A stretch of DNA of 64,000 bases, from assembly GCA_963808965.1 (NCBI GenBank), contig CAWEHU010000020.1, forward strand, positions 62,001 through 126,000, written 5' to 3'. Below the pieces are notes generated by a model. It did not search any database, had not been told where the DNA came from, and saw only the letters and a program-made list of their open reading frames with translations. This document shows positions 25,421 through 35,120 of the stretch, one piece after another. The DNA comes from CAWEHU01 sp963808965 (GTDB taxonomy: Bacteria; Pseudomonadota; Alphaproteobacteria; Acetobacterales; Acetobacteraceae). Each line of letters starts with the position of its first letter. The stretch's first letter is position 1. The position numbers and the translations under genes are program-made.

Positions 25421-25742
25421 GGGTTCGATCCCTCGGGGATGGGTACGTGCGATCATAGCCTCAGGGTCTCCCCTGAGCGATGCCGAGAGCTAAGCGCCCG
25501 GCGTTACGCCCAGGGGCGGCTAAGTCGAAGGAGCAGGCCGAGGGCGAGCAGCCGTACGCCGGTCCGCGCGAAACCGCGGGCAGTCCGGCAGGCGCATCTG
25601 AGGCCGCAAGTCAGCATGAGGTTTGTATAGACCCGCGGGAGCATGTCGCGCAAGTAGGTGGACGCTGTCTTGGGCACTGAGGGGTGGACGCCGATTTCCC
25701 TGTGACCGTGTTCCCCCCGCCCCTTTGGGCTATGCGTCCGGT

Positions 25743-26441
25743 ATGAAAGCAGACACGGCGATAACTTCGGAGTGGCGGGTCAACGATGGCCTGACACCCT
25801 ATCCGGAAGCTCTCGCGTTCATGGAAGCCCGCGTGTCGGCAATTCGTGCCGGCGAGGCGCGCGAGCTGGTCTGGCTTGTCGAGCACCCGCCCCTATACAC
25901 CGCCGGCACCTCCGCCCGCCCGGAGGAGCTGCGCGACCCAGACCGGTTCGCGACCTATAGAGCCGGCCGAGGTGGACAGTGGACCTATCACGGCCCCGGG
26001 CAGCGCACGGCTTACGTCATGCTGGACCTGGCCCGGAGCCACGGGCTGGTCAGGGCGCGCGATGTGCGCGGGTATGTCTGGGGGCTGGAGGAATGGCTCA
26101 TCCGGGCGCTGGACCGCCTCGGCGTCACCGGGGAGCGGCGCGAAGGACGGGTCGGCATCTGGGTAGCGGACCGGCGCGCCGGCACCGAAGCGAAGATCGC
26201 CGCGATCGGAGTCCGGATCACCCGCTGGGTGAGCTGGCACGGCATCGCTCTGAATGTCGCACCGGATCTGTCGCACTTCGGCGGAATCGTGCCCTGCGGG
26301 ATTCGGGAGCACGGCGTCACCAGCCTCCGCGCGCTGGGCCTCTCCGTTTCGATGGCCGCCGCGGACGCTGCGCTGCGGGCGGCTTGGGCGGAGGTCTTCG
26401 AGGCAAGCGAGGACGCCGGAGGTCAGGCCGTCGGCAGATGA
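25743..26441 (+). CDS. lipB: Octanoyl-[ACP]:protein N-octanoyltransferase
   Basis: Transfers the octanoyl group from acyl carrier protein to the lipoyl domains of 2-oxoacid dehydrogenases. The 232-aa protein shows GGQWTYHGPGQRTAY, the catalytic Lys in EAKIAAIGVRI and the catalytic Cys in FGGIVPCGI. ATG 25743 fits the family start. The 286 bp before it (25457-25742) is divergent from leuA and holds no gene I can support. Its 3' end overlaps the convergent acylphosphatase gene by 19 bp. Confidence 0.95.
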   Translation: MKADTAITSEWRVNDGLTPYPEALAFMEARVSAIRAGEARELVWLVEHPPLYTAGTSARPEELRDPDRFATYRAGRGGQWTYHGPGQRTAYVMLDLARSHGLVRARDVRGYVWGLEEWLIRALDRLGVTGERREGRVGIWVADRRAGTEAKIAAIGVRITRWVSWHGIALNVAPDLSHFGGIVPCGIREHGVTSLRALGLSVSMAAADAALRAAWAEVFEASEDAGGQAVGR

Positions 26442-26698
26442 TAGAACCCGATCTCGTCCGGCGGATCGGCGAGTTGTTCGTCGATTTGCGTGACCAGGGC
26501 GAGCCTGGGACCGCGCCGGCAAGCGCGCAGCAGCTCCTCGACAGCGGCTGCATCTCCCGCGACAAGCGCCTCCACCGTCCCGTCAAGACGGTTCCGTACC
26601 CATCCGGAGACTCCCAAAGCGCGGGCGGACTCCACCATCCATTGCCGGTAGCCGACGCCGTGCACCCGTCCGGCGATAGTCAGGCGCTTCGCCTTCAT
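26423..26698 (-). CDS. Acylphosphatase
   Basis: Small (91 aa) cytoplasmic enzyme that hydrolyses acyl phosphates. The family signature GRVHGVGYRQWM contains the catalytic Arg, and the catalytic Asn lies in RNRLDGTVEALV. Its ATG overlaps the stop codon of the ATP12 gene by 4 bp, so it is the last gene of an AsmA-ATP12-acylphosphatase unit. Confidence 0.93.
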   Translation of the reverse strand: MKAKRLTIAGRVHGVGYRQWMVESARALGVSGWVRNRLDGTVEALVAGDAAAVEELLRACRRGPRLALVTQIDEQLADPPDEIGFYHLPTA

Positions 26699-27402
26699 GA
26701 CCGGGCAAGCTCCATGAACCGGGCTGCGAGCGCAACCTCTTCGGCGATGCCGCTGCGGCGCCCCTCGGCCTCCGCATCGTGGCCCCAGAGCTCCGCCTGG
26801 AATAACTCATCCAGAGAAGCAAGACGATGCGCCGCGGCTGCGTCAAGCGCGCCTTGTGCGAGCGCGAGGCCGAGGATCAAGCTCCCCAGAGCGGGTACCG
26901 CAACGCCGAGACCGGCCAGGGTCCAAGGATCGAGCGAAGCGAGGGCGCGGCGCAGGGCGGCAAGCGCTTGCTCGCTCTGCCGGACATGAGTGACGCCGGC
27001 GGTGACGCGCAACAGCGCATCGTAGCTCAGAGCAGCCCAGTCCAGCCAAGGTTGCCATTCGCGAGATTGACGTTCCACGAGCACCGGCGGCGTATCGGCC
27101 CGGTAGCAAAGAAGGTCGGTTTCCGCGTACCGGGCAAGGGCGTCGATCACGGGACCTGGATCGGGGGCGATCCTTTCCTGTGCGGTACCGGCGAGACGGG
27201 TCAGCGGCGTATCGGCGAACGACATCTCGCCGCCTTTGACACCCCCGGCAGCCTGCCATTCTTGGGCGATCGCGTCCGCCAGACGCGCCGACGGGACGAC
27301 GAGAACCGGGCCGCCCGGAAGATGGATTGGCCGCCCATCGAGCAGAATGGCGTATCCGCCTTCGGCCGGAGCCACGCTCGCCTGATCCCAGAACCGTTTC
27401 AC
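26695..27402 (-). CDS. ATP12-family F1-ATPase assembly chaperone
   Basis: A 235-aa homologue of mitochondrial ATP12, which binds the F1 alpha subunit during ATP synthase assembly; the family in bacteria is almost restricted to alphaproteobacteria. RFWDQASVAPAEGGYAILLDGRPI, the PVLVVPSARLADAIAQEW segment and the YAETDLLCYRAD motif are typical. The GTG at 27402 is chosen over an upstream in-frame start because it fits the family N-terminus, has GGAGG 9 nt upstream, and lies 22 bp after the AsmA gene. Confidence 0.92.
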   Translation of the reverse strand: MKRFWDQASVAPAEGGYAILLDGRPIHLPGGPVLVVPSARLADAIAQEWQAAGGVKGGEMSFADTPLTRLAGTAQERIAPDPGPVIDALARYAETDLLCYRADTPPVLVERQSREWQPWLDWAALSYDALLRVTAGVTHVRQSEQALAALRRALASLDPWTLAGLGVAVPALGSLILGLALAQGALDAAAAHRLASLDELFQAELWGHDAEAEGRRSGIAEEVALAARFMELARS

Positions 27403-27424
27403 CGCCCGGTCCTCCGCTCCTCCT

Positions 27425-30010
27425 TCACCGCAGGAACTGACGCAGCAGGTCGGCGGGTTTCGGCAGCTTCGGCTGTTTCTCGGACGATCCATTGCCAGCC
27501 GGGAGGGCGGCCGGGACGGGTCCGGGACGGCCACCCCTGGCAACCGCCAACTGCTCGGCGCAACTGTCTCGACCGGCGCCGGCGATCATGCGGTCCCCTC
27601 CCAGCGCCCCGATGACGATCCCGAGCGCCCGATTCTTCGCCGATGCCCCCTCCGCCAAGCGCGCCGCCTCGCCCACGGCTCCGGCCGCGTCCACCGCAGC
27701 CTTCGGCTGGCGGAATGTGCCTCCGATCCGCAGCGGCACCACGACGCCCGTGCCGCCGAGACGCGCCAAGGGCTCCAGCCGGAGGGCCAATTTCTCGTCC
27801 GCCAAGTTGAGCGAGCCCTCCCCTTCCAGATGAAGCAGCGTGGTGTCGAGGAGAAAAGCCCGCACCTGCGCCAGCCCGCCGCGAGCGTCGAGCCTCGCTG
27901 CGAAGCAACGCACGTCGCTACGGCCCCCGCCTGATCCGAGTTCCGGCAGTTTCGCTTGACGCAGAATCTGGCCGAGCGTCGCCTCGATCAGCCGGTTGTC
28001 GATCTGGCCGTTCACCAGGGCTAGGCCAAGATGACCGTCCGCCCCGGCCGCGATCGCGTGCGGCGTGCGCCCGGCGCCGCGCAGATCGAGATCCACTTCC
28101 ACATTGCCGGAAACATCGTCGGGCAGGCCCATCGCATGCAGCAGCGACTTCAAGGCCAGCCCAGGCGCGTGCATGGCGACCGAAACCGGGGGAGTTGCCT
28201 GGGAGGCATCCGCGGCGAGCGTCAAATCCATGCGCCCGCCAGGAAGTCCGGCGGCGAACGGGTCCAATCGGAGCTGACCGTTCTGGAGGACGACATGGCC
28301 CGCGATGTCGCGATAACCAACTCCGCCAAGGGTCAGCACCGCCACCCGAAGCGTCACGTCGGCGTCCCCGGTCCGGAGAAGATCGAACGGCAACGGCTCG
28401 TCCGGTATCAGCCACCCGGACTTCGGTTCGGCGTGCGGCAGAGCGGGCCTCGGCGGGGTGGACGGCACGGCGGAAGGCTGGGCAGGAGTGGTTGCAGTTG
28501 GTCCGCGGCGGGTCATGAGCGCCGTCCGCAGCGCATCGAAATCCACCCGCTTCGACGTGAGCCCTGCCCGGACGAGCGGCCTCGCCCCGAACTCGACGGC
28601 GAGATCGCCGGCGAGATCGCCCTCGGGCAGAGTCAGCTCCGCACCGTGCAGAGCCACCCCGTGCGCCAGACCGCCGGCAGCATCGCCCAACTGGGCCTTG
28701 AAGCCGACATCCTTCAAAGGCGGCAGGTCGCGGCGCGCCAAGGGGGCGAGAGCCGCAAGATCCGGCACATGCGCGGCCACGGCCAGGTCCGCTCCCGAAA
28801 GATGCACCGGATCGGCGATGCCACCCTTCGCCGAAAAGCTCGCGCCGGCTGCTTCGGCCGAGACATCCACCGGGAATGGGCCAGCCTGAGAACCGCCCGC
28901 GATGAGGACCGCCGGCGCGCCGAGCTTCGCTGTCATGCTCAGCGGCGCTCCGGCAAAACTGCCCTCGGCGCTCGCCGTGACCGGCTGGTCCATGCGGGAA
29001 GCCGCTATATCCAGCTTGGCCAGAGTGAGGCCCGCGACCAGCGCGGAGAGGTCCGACGTTCCGGCGTGGAGCGTCAGAGACGACACATCGGGTATCCGGC
29101 CGCCGCTATCGGAGACCTGCGCCGCGAACGTGACATCGCGGAGCGAAGGGAGCTGCGCGCGAGGATAGAAGACCTGTAGGGCGGCGAGATCCGGGACCGT
29201 GCCGTCCAGCTTGAGAACGTAGCCCCGCGCCTGCGCCGGATGGCTGAGCGCCCCGGAAACATTCGCCCGCGCGCCGCCGCTCGCGAGCGTGAGCCGCACG
29301 GGCCAGGGCGCGGCGGTGTCGGGCTGTTGGATGCGGGAAAGCGGGCCGACATCCCCGTCGAGGGTGAAGGGTGCGCCGTTGTAGCTGGCCTCCATCGAAA
29401 GGTTGACCGGCGAGTCGAGCGACGTCGCCTTCGCTCCCAGCCGCTTCACCCCGAGCGTCGTCACCCGGCCCGTCTTGCCGTCGCGGTAGGCGAGAACGCC
29501 ATCCTCGATCCGCACGTCTTGCAGGGCGATCACCGGCGGAGGCGCTTTGCTGGCGTTCGCGGGAGCAGGCTGCGGCAGTGTCTGGCTCGGGACCGAAGGG
29601 CCGAACAGCCAGTTCGGCCGACCCTCGGCAGTCGTCTCCAGCAGAATGTCAGGACGCACCAGCACGAGCCGGTCTATCTCCAGTCGGCGTCGCAAAAGGG
29701 GCAGCAGCGCGATCTCCGCGTCCAGCCGGTCCAAGGTCGCCATTTGCGGCCGCGAACCGCCTTCGATGTTGGCCAACGCCACATCACGCGCCTCGATGGT
29801 CGGATGCAGCGCAAGTTTCAGTTGTATCGGTCCGTTGAGCGCGAGATCCCGCCCGGTCGCGCGTTTCACGGCTTCCGCGATCTGCGGCTTGTAGGCGTTC
29901 GGGTCGAAGCGGGCGGCGAACAGCACCAGAGCCGCGATCGGCGCGAGCACCAGGATCGCGAGCACGATCAAACCCACGCGTAGCCCGCGCCTGCTCCGTC
30001 TCTCCGCCAT
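27425..30010 (-). CDS. AsmA family protein
   Basis: An 861-aa envelope protein with one N-terminal membrane helix (VGLIVLAILVLAPIAALVLFAA) and a long periplasmic beta-rich region. FDPNAYKPQIAEAVKRATGRDL after the helix is the AsmA entry signature, and the C-terminal AsmA_2-like part includes GHLGLALVNGQIDNRLIEATL. AsmA-like proteins are thought to bridge the periplasm for phospholipid transport to the outer membrane; the exact role here is not shown. First gene of the ATP12-acylphosphatase unit. Confidence 0.88.
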   Translation of the reverse strand: MAERRSRRGLRVGLIVLAILVLAPIAALVLFAARFDPNAYKPQIAEAVKRATGRDLALNGPIQLKLALHPTIEARDVALANIEGGSRPQMATLDRLDAEIALLPLLRRRLEIDRLVLVRPDILLETTAEGRPNWLFGPSVPSQTLPQPAPANASKAPPPVIALQDVRIEDGVLAYRDGKTGRVTTLGVKRLGAKATSLDSPVNLSMEASYNGAPFTLDGDVGPLSRIQQPDTAAPWPVRLTLASGGARANVSGALSHPAQARGYVLKLDGTVPDLAALQVFYPRAQLPSLRDVTFAAQVSDSGGRIPDVSSLTLHAGTSDLSALVAGLTLAKLDIAASRMDQPVTASAEGSFAGAPLSMTAKLGAPAVLIAGGSQAGPFPVDVSAEAAGASFSAKGGIADPVHLSGADLAVAAHVPDLAALAPLARRDLPPLKDVGFKAQLGDAAGGLAHGVALHGAELTLPEGDLAGDLAVEFGARPLVRAGLTSKRVDFDALRTALMTRRGPTATTPAQPSAVPSTPPRPALPHAEPKSGWLIPDEPLPFDLLRTGDADVTLRVAVLTLGGVGYRDIAGHVVLQNGQLRLDPFAAGLPGGRMDLTLAADASQATPPVSVAMHAPGLALKSLLHAMGLPDDVSGNVEVDLDLRGAGRTPHAIAAGADGHLGLALVNGQIDNRLIEATLGQILRQAKLPELGSGGGRSDVRCFAARLDARGGLAQVRAFLLDTTLLHLEGEGSLNLADEKLALRLEPLARLGGTGVVVPLRIGGTFRQPKAAVDAAGAVGEAARLAEGASAKNRALGIVIGALGGDRMIAGAGRDSCAEQLAVARGGRPGPVPAALPAGNGSSEKQPKLPKPADLLRQFLR

Positions 30011-30068
30011 GCAGTCCCCTTCGCTTGCTTCCGGAACTCTAATGAGTGGTTGACCAAGAACCGCCCTG

Positions 30069-30246
30069 GACTCGTTTTACGCTGACTGGAACGCGTTAAC
30101 GCAAAAATTCCGTTCATCCCCGCGAAGGCGGGGAGCTAGGTCTCGCATTATGAATTGTGGCATTGTTTCGCAGGACTGGGTTCCCGCTTTTCGCGGGAAC
30201 GAACGGGGGTTGGTAGCCGCTCACAGTCAGCCCAAACCGAGTCTAG
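30069..30246 (+). repeat. MITE-like dispersed repeat, copy 6
   Basis: A complete copy in opposite orientation to copies 3 and 4: GACTCGTTTTACGCTGACTG at the left, CAGTCAGCCCAAACCGAGTC plus TAG at the right, matching as inverted repeats at 16 of 20 positions. Hairpins CCCCGCGAAGGCGGGG and TTCCCGCTTTTCGCGGGAA are inside. It fills the space between the start of the AsmA gene and the end of rluC, and so lies where the AsmA promoter should be. Confidence 0.9.
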
Positions 30247-30281
30247 CGCGGTCGCTCGACCTCTTGCTCGCCACGCCCGCG

Positions 30282-31271
30282 TCATCGCCGTTGCGGCCGC
30301 CCGGCGCGGGGCGCCTGGAAGCCCAGTGTCTGGAACGTCTCGCGCATATGGGGCGGCAGGTCGGCCTCGACCGATACCGTCCCACCCGCGGGGTGTGGCA
30401 GACGGAGCGCCCGGGCGTGCAGGTGAAGCAGCGGCGACAATCCTTCCACGACGGCGCTGCCCGCGCCGTTCTGATCGGGCTCCGCGTATTTCACGTCGCC
30501 GAGAATCGGCACGCCGAGTGCCACGCAATGGACCCGAAGCTGGTGGGTACGGCCGGTCAAGGGCTGGAGCTCGAGCCAGGCCAGCTTCTGCGCGGCGTGG
30601 TCGAGCGTGCGGAAATCCGTGATGGCTCGGGCCGCATCCTTGTCGCCCCGCGCGGCTGGCGCGGTCCGCTCGCCCCGCTCGCCGCCGACCCGGCGGAGCG
30701 GCAGGTCGATCCGGCCCTCGACCGGCACCGGACGACCCGCGACCACGGCCCAGTAAGTCTTCTCGACTTCGCGTCCGCGAAAGGCGGCTGCGAGCTTGGC
30801 GGCGACCCCGGGGGTGCGGGCCAGCACCAGCGCGCCGGACGTGTCGCGATCGAGCCGATGCACGAGGCGGGGCCGCTCGCCCCCGAAGCGGAGCGCGTCG
30901 AGCATGGCATCGAGATGGCGCGTGATCCCCGGTCCACCCTGGACCGGCAGACCGTGCGGCTTGTTCAGGACGATCAGATGATCGTCGCGGTAGAGCACCA
31001 GGCCCTCCAGGTCCCTCCGCGCGGCCGCGTCGAGTTCGAGCGTTTGGCGCCTTGTCGGGGCGGGTGCGTCGGACAACGGCGGCACGCGCACCGCCTGGCC
31101 CGCGGCGAGACGGGTCGCGGTCTCGGCGCGCCGTCCGTCTACCCGCACCTGACCCGTGCGGCAGAGCTTCTGGATGGCCCCTTGCGTCAGGCCCGGAAAG
31201 TGCCGGCGGAACCAGCGGTCGAGCCGGATGTCGGCCTCATCCTCGCCGACCGTGCGGGTTTGTACGCTCAA
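30282..31271 (-). CDS. rluC: RluA-family pseudouridine synthase (RluC-like)
   Basis: Converts uridines of 23S rRNA to pseudouridine. The 329-aa protein has an N-terminal S4 domain (RLDRWFRRHFPGLTQGAIQKL), then the catalytic motif HRLDRDTSGALVLAR with the essential Asp, and LELQPLTGRTHQLRVH. The start is TTG at 31271, overlapping the rarA stop as TTGA. RluC is more likely than RluD from the sequence, but the exact target sites cannot be settled by eye. Confidence 0.88.
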   Translation of the reverse strand: MSVQTRTVGEDEADIRLDRWFRRHFPGLTQGAIQKLCRTGQVRVDGRRAETATRLAAGQAVRVPPLSDAPAPTRRQTLELDAAARRDLEGLVLYRDDHLIVLNKPHGLPVQGGPGITRHLDAMLDALRFGGERPRLVHRLDRDTSGALVLARTPGVAAKLAAAFRGREVEKTYWAVVAGRPVPVEGRIDLPLRRVGGERGERTAPAARGDKDAARAITDFRTLDHAAQKLAWLELQPLTGRTHQLRVHCVALGVPILGDVKYAEPDQNGAGSAVVEGLSPLLHLHARALRLPHPAGGTVSVEADLPPHMRETFQTLGFQAPRAGRPQRR

Positions 31272-32539
31272 CTTTCGCGATCCGCCCGGAGCTTCGCCCA
31301 ATGCGCCATCCGCTTGGCGATCTCCTGCTCGAAGCCGCGACTGCGCGGACGGTAGAAGGCCGCGCGTGCCATGCCCTCGGGAAAGTAGTTCTGGCCGGAG
31401 AATGCTTCTTCCTCGGCGTGGTCGTAGGCGTATCCCGCGCCGTATCCGAGTTCCTTCATCAGCCGCGTCGGGGCGTTCAGGATGTGCGCGGGCGGCATCA
31501 GGCTGCCGGTCGATTTCGCCGCAGCCCGCGCCTCCCCCAGCGCCACGTAAAGCGCGTTCGATTTCGGCGCGGTCGCGAGATAGGCGACCGCCTGCGCGAT
31601 GGCGAGTTCGCCTTCCGGGCTGCCGAGCCGTTCGTAGGACTCCCAAGCGGCCAGCGTCTGTGCGAGCGCCTGTGGATCGGCAAGGCCCACGTCCTCCGAC
31701 GCGAAGCGCACGAGCCGGCGCGCGATGTAGCGCGGGTCCTCGCCGCCGGTGAGCATGCGCGCGAACCAATAGAGCGCCGCATCGGGGTCCGAGCCGCGCA
31801 GCGATTTGTGCAACGCGGAGATCAGATTGTAGTGCTCCTCGCGGTCCTTGTCGTATAGCGCCGCCCGGCGCGCGAGCAGTCCCGTCAGCGCCGGCACGTC
31901 CATGACCGGTGCATCGGCCGGGAGCGCCAGAATCTGCTCGACCATATTGAGCAGATAGCGACCGTCGCCATCGGCCATCGCCCGGAGTGCCGCGCGCGCA
32001 TCGGACTGCAAGGGCAGCGCGCGGCCGCACTCGGCTTCGGCGCGCGCCAGCAGCAATTCGAGCGCGGGGTCGTCAAGACGGCGCAGCACCAGCACCTGGC
32101 AACGCGAGAGCAGCGCCCCGTTGAGCGCGAAAGAGGGATTCTCGGTGGTGGCGCCGATGAGCGTGACGGTGCCGTCCTCCACGACGGGAAGGAAGCCGTC
32201 CTGCTGGGCACGGTTGAAACGATGGATCTCATCGACGAACAGGAGCGTGCCCTGCCCCGCGCGCCGCCGCCGCCCGGCATCCTCGAAGGCGCGCTTGAGG
32301 TCGGCGACGCCGGAAAACACCGCCGAAAGTTGCACGAAGGCGAGCCCCGCCTGCACCGCGAGCAGCCGGGCGATGGTCGTCTTGCCGCTGCCCGGCGGCC
32401 CCCAAAGGATGAGGGACGCAAGCGAGCCGCGGGCCAGCATCCGGGTGATGGCGCCGTCAGGACCGAGCAGGTGGTCCTGTCCAACCACCTCGTCCAGCCC
32501 GCGCGGCCGCAGCCGATCCGCGAGCGGCCGGCCCGGCAC
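31268..32539 (-). CDS. rarA: Replication-associated recombination protein A (AAA+ ATPase)
   Basis: RarA/MgsA acts at stalled replication forks. The 423-aa frame has Walker A GPPGSGKTT, Walker B LLFVDEIHRFN, sensor TTENPSF, and a C-terminal MgsA-type domain (SALHKSLRGSDPDAALYW). The reading frame opens at a GTG at 32539, but upstream codons in the next frame read TETDLFGPPPEAEPAPR, the usual RarA N-terminus. Removing one G of a GGG near 32528 joins them and would move the start to a TTG at 32591. It is translationally coupled to rluC. Confidence 0.94.
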   Translation of the reverse strand: MPGRPLADRLRPRGLDEVVGQDHLLGPDGAITRMLARGSLASLILWGPPGSGKTTIARLLAVQAGLAFVQLSAVFSGVADLKRAFEDAGRRRRAGQGTLLFVDEIHRFNRAQQDGFLPVVEDGTVTLIGATTENPSFALNGALLSRCQVLVLRRLDDPALELLLARAEAECGRALPLQSDARAALRAMADGDGRYLLNMVEQILALPADAPVMDVPALTGLLARRAALYDKDREEHYNLISALHKSLRGSDPDAALYWFARMLTGGEDPRYIARRLVRFASEDVGLADPQALAQTLAAWESYERLGSPEGELAIAQAVAYLATAPKSNALYVALGEARAAAKSTGSLMPPAHILNAPTRLMKELGYGAGYAYDHAEEEAFSGQNYFPEGMARAAFYRPRSRGFEQEIAKRMAHWAKLRADRES

Positions 32540-32679
32540 GCGGCGCGGGCTCCGCTTCAGGAGGCGGGCCGAACAGGTCGGTTTCGGTCAACGGTATCCG
32601 GGTGCTGGGCACGGTCTCCATTCCGTTCGCGCGGCATGACCCTCTTTCAAGGGAACATCATGGGCGGTATCGACCCCGC

Positions 32680-33504
32680 ATGGGCAAGCTCGTTTGGCTG
32701 GCATCGTATCCGAAGTCCGGCAGCACCTGGCTGCGCGCCTTTCTGCATAACTTCATCCGCCAGCCCGAGAGCCCCTACGACATCAACAGCCTGATGGATC
32801 TCTCGACGGGCGAGAGTGGCGCTTCCCTCTACCGGCGGCACGATCCGCGCCCGGCTTCGCAATATTCGATCGCGGACGTGCAGCGGATGCGCCCGCTCGT
32901 GCATCGCGATCTCACCCAGGTCCATCCGGGCCTCGTGTTCGTCAAGACCCACAACGCCTCGCTCCTCGTACACGGTATCCCCCTGGTGACGCCCGATGTC
33001 ACCGCCGGGGCCATTTATCTGGTGCGCGACCCCCGCGATGTCGCGGTCTCGTACAGCCACCACACCGGCAAGAGCATCGACGAGACCATCGCCATCATGG
33101 CCGACCCCGAGGCCGCGACCGGCGGCGACGACCGCAAGGTCTACGAGCGCCTGTCGAGCTGGTCGATTCACGTCCATTTCTGGACGCGCCGCCCAGACCC
33201 GCGGTTGCTCGTGCTCCGCTACGAGGACTTGTTGCGCGATCCGGGGCGCGCTTTCGGCGAGGTGATACGATTCCTCGGCATGGAGCCGCCAGAGGATCGT
33301 CTGGGACGGGCGATCAGCTTCAGCACGTTCGATGTCCTGCGCGAACAGGAGCAGCGGAGCGGTTTCGCGGAGCGGCCCGAGTCGGCCGCCGCGTTCTTCC
33401 GGGCTGGCAAATCGGGCCAATGGCGGGACGCGCTCACGCCGGCACAGGCCGCCCGCATCGAACGCGACCACGAAGCTGAGATGCGGCGATTCGGCTATCT
33501 TTGA
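32680..33504 (+). CDS. Sulfotransferase family protein
   Basis: A 274-aa PAPS-dependent sulfotransferase. The 5'-phosphosulfate loop is YPKSGSTWLR near the N-terminus, the 3'-phosphate motif is YLVRDPRDVAVSYSHH, and RYEDLLRDPGRAF is also family-typical. ATG 32680 is the start next to the YPKSGST motif; the frame is open for 26 more codons upstream. It is flanked by opposite-strand genes, so no partner pathway is seen; the acceptor may be a glycan or small molecule. Confidence 0.86.
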   Translation: MGKLVWLASYPKSGSTWLRAFLHNFIRQPESPYDINSLMDLSTGESGASLYRRHDPRPASQYSIADVQRMRPLVHRDLTQVHPGLVFVKTHNASLLVHGIPLVTPDVTAGAIYLVRDPRDVAVSYSHHTGKSIDETIAIMADPEAATGGDDRKVYERLSSWSIHVHFWTRRPDPRLLVLRYEDLLRDPGRAFGEVIRFLGMEPPEDRLGRAISFSTFDVLREQEQRSGFAERPESAAAFFRAGKSGQWRDALTPAQAARIERDHEAEMRRFGYL

Positions 33505-33510
33505 AGGCGA

Positions 33511-34029
33511 TCAAACTTCGCGGAGCGCGTCGCGGTAAGCGCCGAGAACCTCCGCACCGAAGCAGGCGAGGATCACCTTCGTGATCGTATCATCGGACTT
33601 CAGAAACTCCGCGGTGGTGCCGACCGCGATACGAGCCGCCTCCGGTATCGGATAGCCGTAGATGCCGCAGCTTATGGCGGGGAAGGCGATCGTGCGCACG
33701 CCATGGGCGACGGCGAGCTTCAGGCTTTCCGTGTAGCAGCTCGCGAGCAGCCCCGGCTCGCCATGCGTGCCGCCGCGCCAACGCGGACCGACCGCGTGAA
33801 TGACGTAGCGCGCCGGGAGGCGATAGCCCTTGGTGATGCGCGCCTGTCCGGTCGGGCAGCCGCCGAGCGTTCGGCACTCTTCCAGCAACTCCGGTCCGGC
33901 GGCGCGATGGATCGCGCCATCGACACCCCCGCCGCCGAGCAGCGACTGATTGGCGGCATTCACGATCGCGTCCACCGCGAGCTTCGTGATGTCCGCCTGC
34001 GAAACCTCCATCCTGTCCTTGACGTCCAT
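33511..34029 (-). CDS. Macrodomain protein, O-acetyl-ADP-ribose deacetylase-like
   Basis: A 172-aa stand-alone macrodomain. ADP-ribose-binding features are VDAIVNAANQSLLGGGGVDGAIH near the N-terminus and AFPAISCGIYGYP. These proteins remove ADP-ribose or deacetylate O-acetyl-ADP-ribose. ATG 34029 is preferred, since the upstream extension is arbitrary sequence. It lies 8 bp after the corA stop codon in the same direction. Confidence 0.92.
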   Translation of the reverse strand: MDVKDRMEVSQADITKLAVDAIVNAANQSLLGGGGVDGAIHRAAGPELLEECRTLGGCPTGQARITKGYRLPARYVIHAVGPRWRGGTHGEPGLLASCYTESLKLAVAHGVRTIAFPAISCGIYGYPIPEAARIAVGTTAEFLKSDDTITKVILACFGAEVLGAYRDALREV

Positions 34030-34037
34030 CGTAGCCC

Positions 34038-35021
34038 TCACAACCAGCCGCGGCGCAGGAACCAAAGCAGCGGAGCGATCGCACTGATCACGATCAGCAC
34101 GAGCCCGTACTGATAGCCCCACGCCCAGTCGAGTTCCGGGATGTTCTTGAAGTTCATGCCGTAGATGCTGGCGACCAGCGTGGGCGGCACACCGACGACG
34201 GACACCACGGTCAGCACTTTGATGATATTGTTCTGCGCGATGTTGATGAAGCCCAGCACCGCGTCGAGCAGGAACTGCACCTTGTTGGTGAGGTGGGCGT
34301 CGTAATCGTTCAGGGAGGCGATGTCTCGACGCAGCGTCTTGAACCGGGGCACGAGATCCGCCGGAATCCAGTCTCCGGCCACCTGGCCCACGTACGGCAC
34401 GATGCGGCCGACGCCGAGCAGGCTATCGCGGATCCGCGAGGTCAGGTCGCCGATGCGGCCGATCCGCTTCAGCGTGACGCGCAGTTGCGCATCCTCCCGC
34501 CGCCGGCGGCCGGTGACGACCTCGTCGCGAAAGATGCGATGCGAGATCGCGTCCAGCTGCGAGCGGATGAGTTCCAGCACGTCCGCGATGCGATCCACGA
34601 GCAACTCGAGCAGCCCGACGAACACATGCACCGGGCCGGCGTTGAGGGTTTGATCGCGCGGCAGCTTGTCGGCGAAATCATCGAACAGCTTGCTGCGGCG
34701 GAACCGGATGGTGATGAGGCGGTCGCGCGTCACAACGAAGCCAAGCGGCGAGCTAACGGGCGTGCCGTGGTCGATGTTCGTCACGAGCGGCATGCTGAGA
34801 TAGAGCGTGCCGTTTTCGACCGCGAGGCGGCTCGAGGTCTCGATCTCATTCAAATCCGCCTCGGATGCGATGGTAAGCCCGGTAACCCGCTCAACGAGCG
34901 CCTTCTCCTCGGGAGTCGGGTCGTGCAGGTCGATCCAGCCGGCCTTGGCCAAGGCGTCGGGATCGGCCGGCGCGGGGATACGGTGCAGATGCCCGGCATG
35001 GCAGGCAAAGCCGTTCAGCAT
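34038..35021 (-). CDS. corA: Magnesium/cobalt transporter CorA family
   Basis: A 327-aa divalent cation channel. A large cytoplasmic N-terminal domain is followed by two C-terminal helices (VLTVVSVVGVPPTLVASI and YGLVLIVISAIAPLLWFL) separated by the signature YGMNFKNIPEL, which holds the GMN filter motif. ATG 35021, with GGAGAGG about 10 nt upstream, is preferred to a longer frame. It precedes the macrodomain gene. Confidence 0.94.
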   Translation of the reverse strand: MLNGFACHAGHLHRIPAPADPDALAKAGWIDLHDPTPEEKALVERVTGLTIASEADLNEIETSSRLAVENGTLYLSMPLVTNIDHGTPVSSPLGFVVTRDRLITIRFRRSKLFDDFADKLPRDQTLNAGPVHVFVGLLELLVDRIADVLELIRSQLDAISHRIFRDEVVTGRRRREDAQLRVTLKRIGRIGDLTSRIRDSLLGVGRIVPYVGQVAGDWIPADLVPRFKTLRRDIASLNDYDAHLTNKVQFLLDAVLGFINIAQNNIIKVLTVVSVVGVPPTLVASIYGMNFKNIPELDWAWGYQYGLVLIVISAIAPLLWFLRRGWL

Positions 35022-35120
35022 GGTCGCATTCGCCTCTCCTCGGACCGAAGCTCGGCCACTATGATCGGCCCCCGTCGCGGGTTCCAAACTCCCGCGCGTG
35101 ACAGACGGGGAGGGCGAACG

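Noticed and set aside
25425..25445. tRNA T-arm-like sequence GGGTTCGATCCC
   Set aside because: No cloverleaf can be formed around it; it lies at the leuA translation start and fits as its ribosome-site region.
25457..25742. Leucine leader peptide or riboswitch before leuA
   Set aside because: No short frame with Leu codon runs and no terminator/antiterminator pair was seen.
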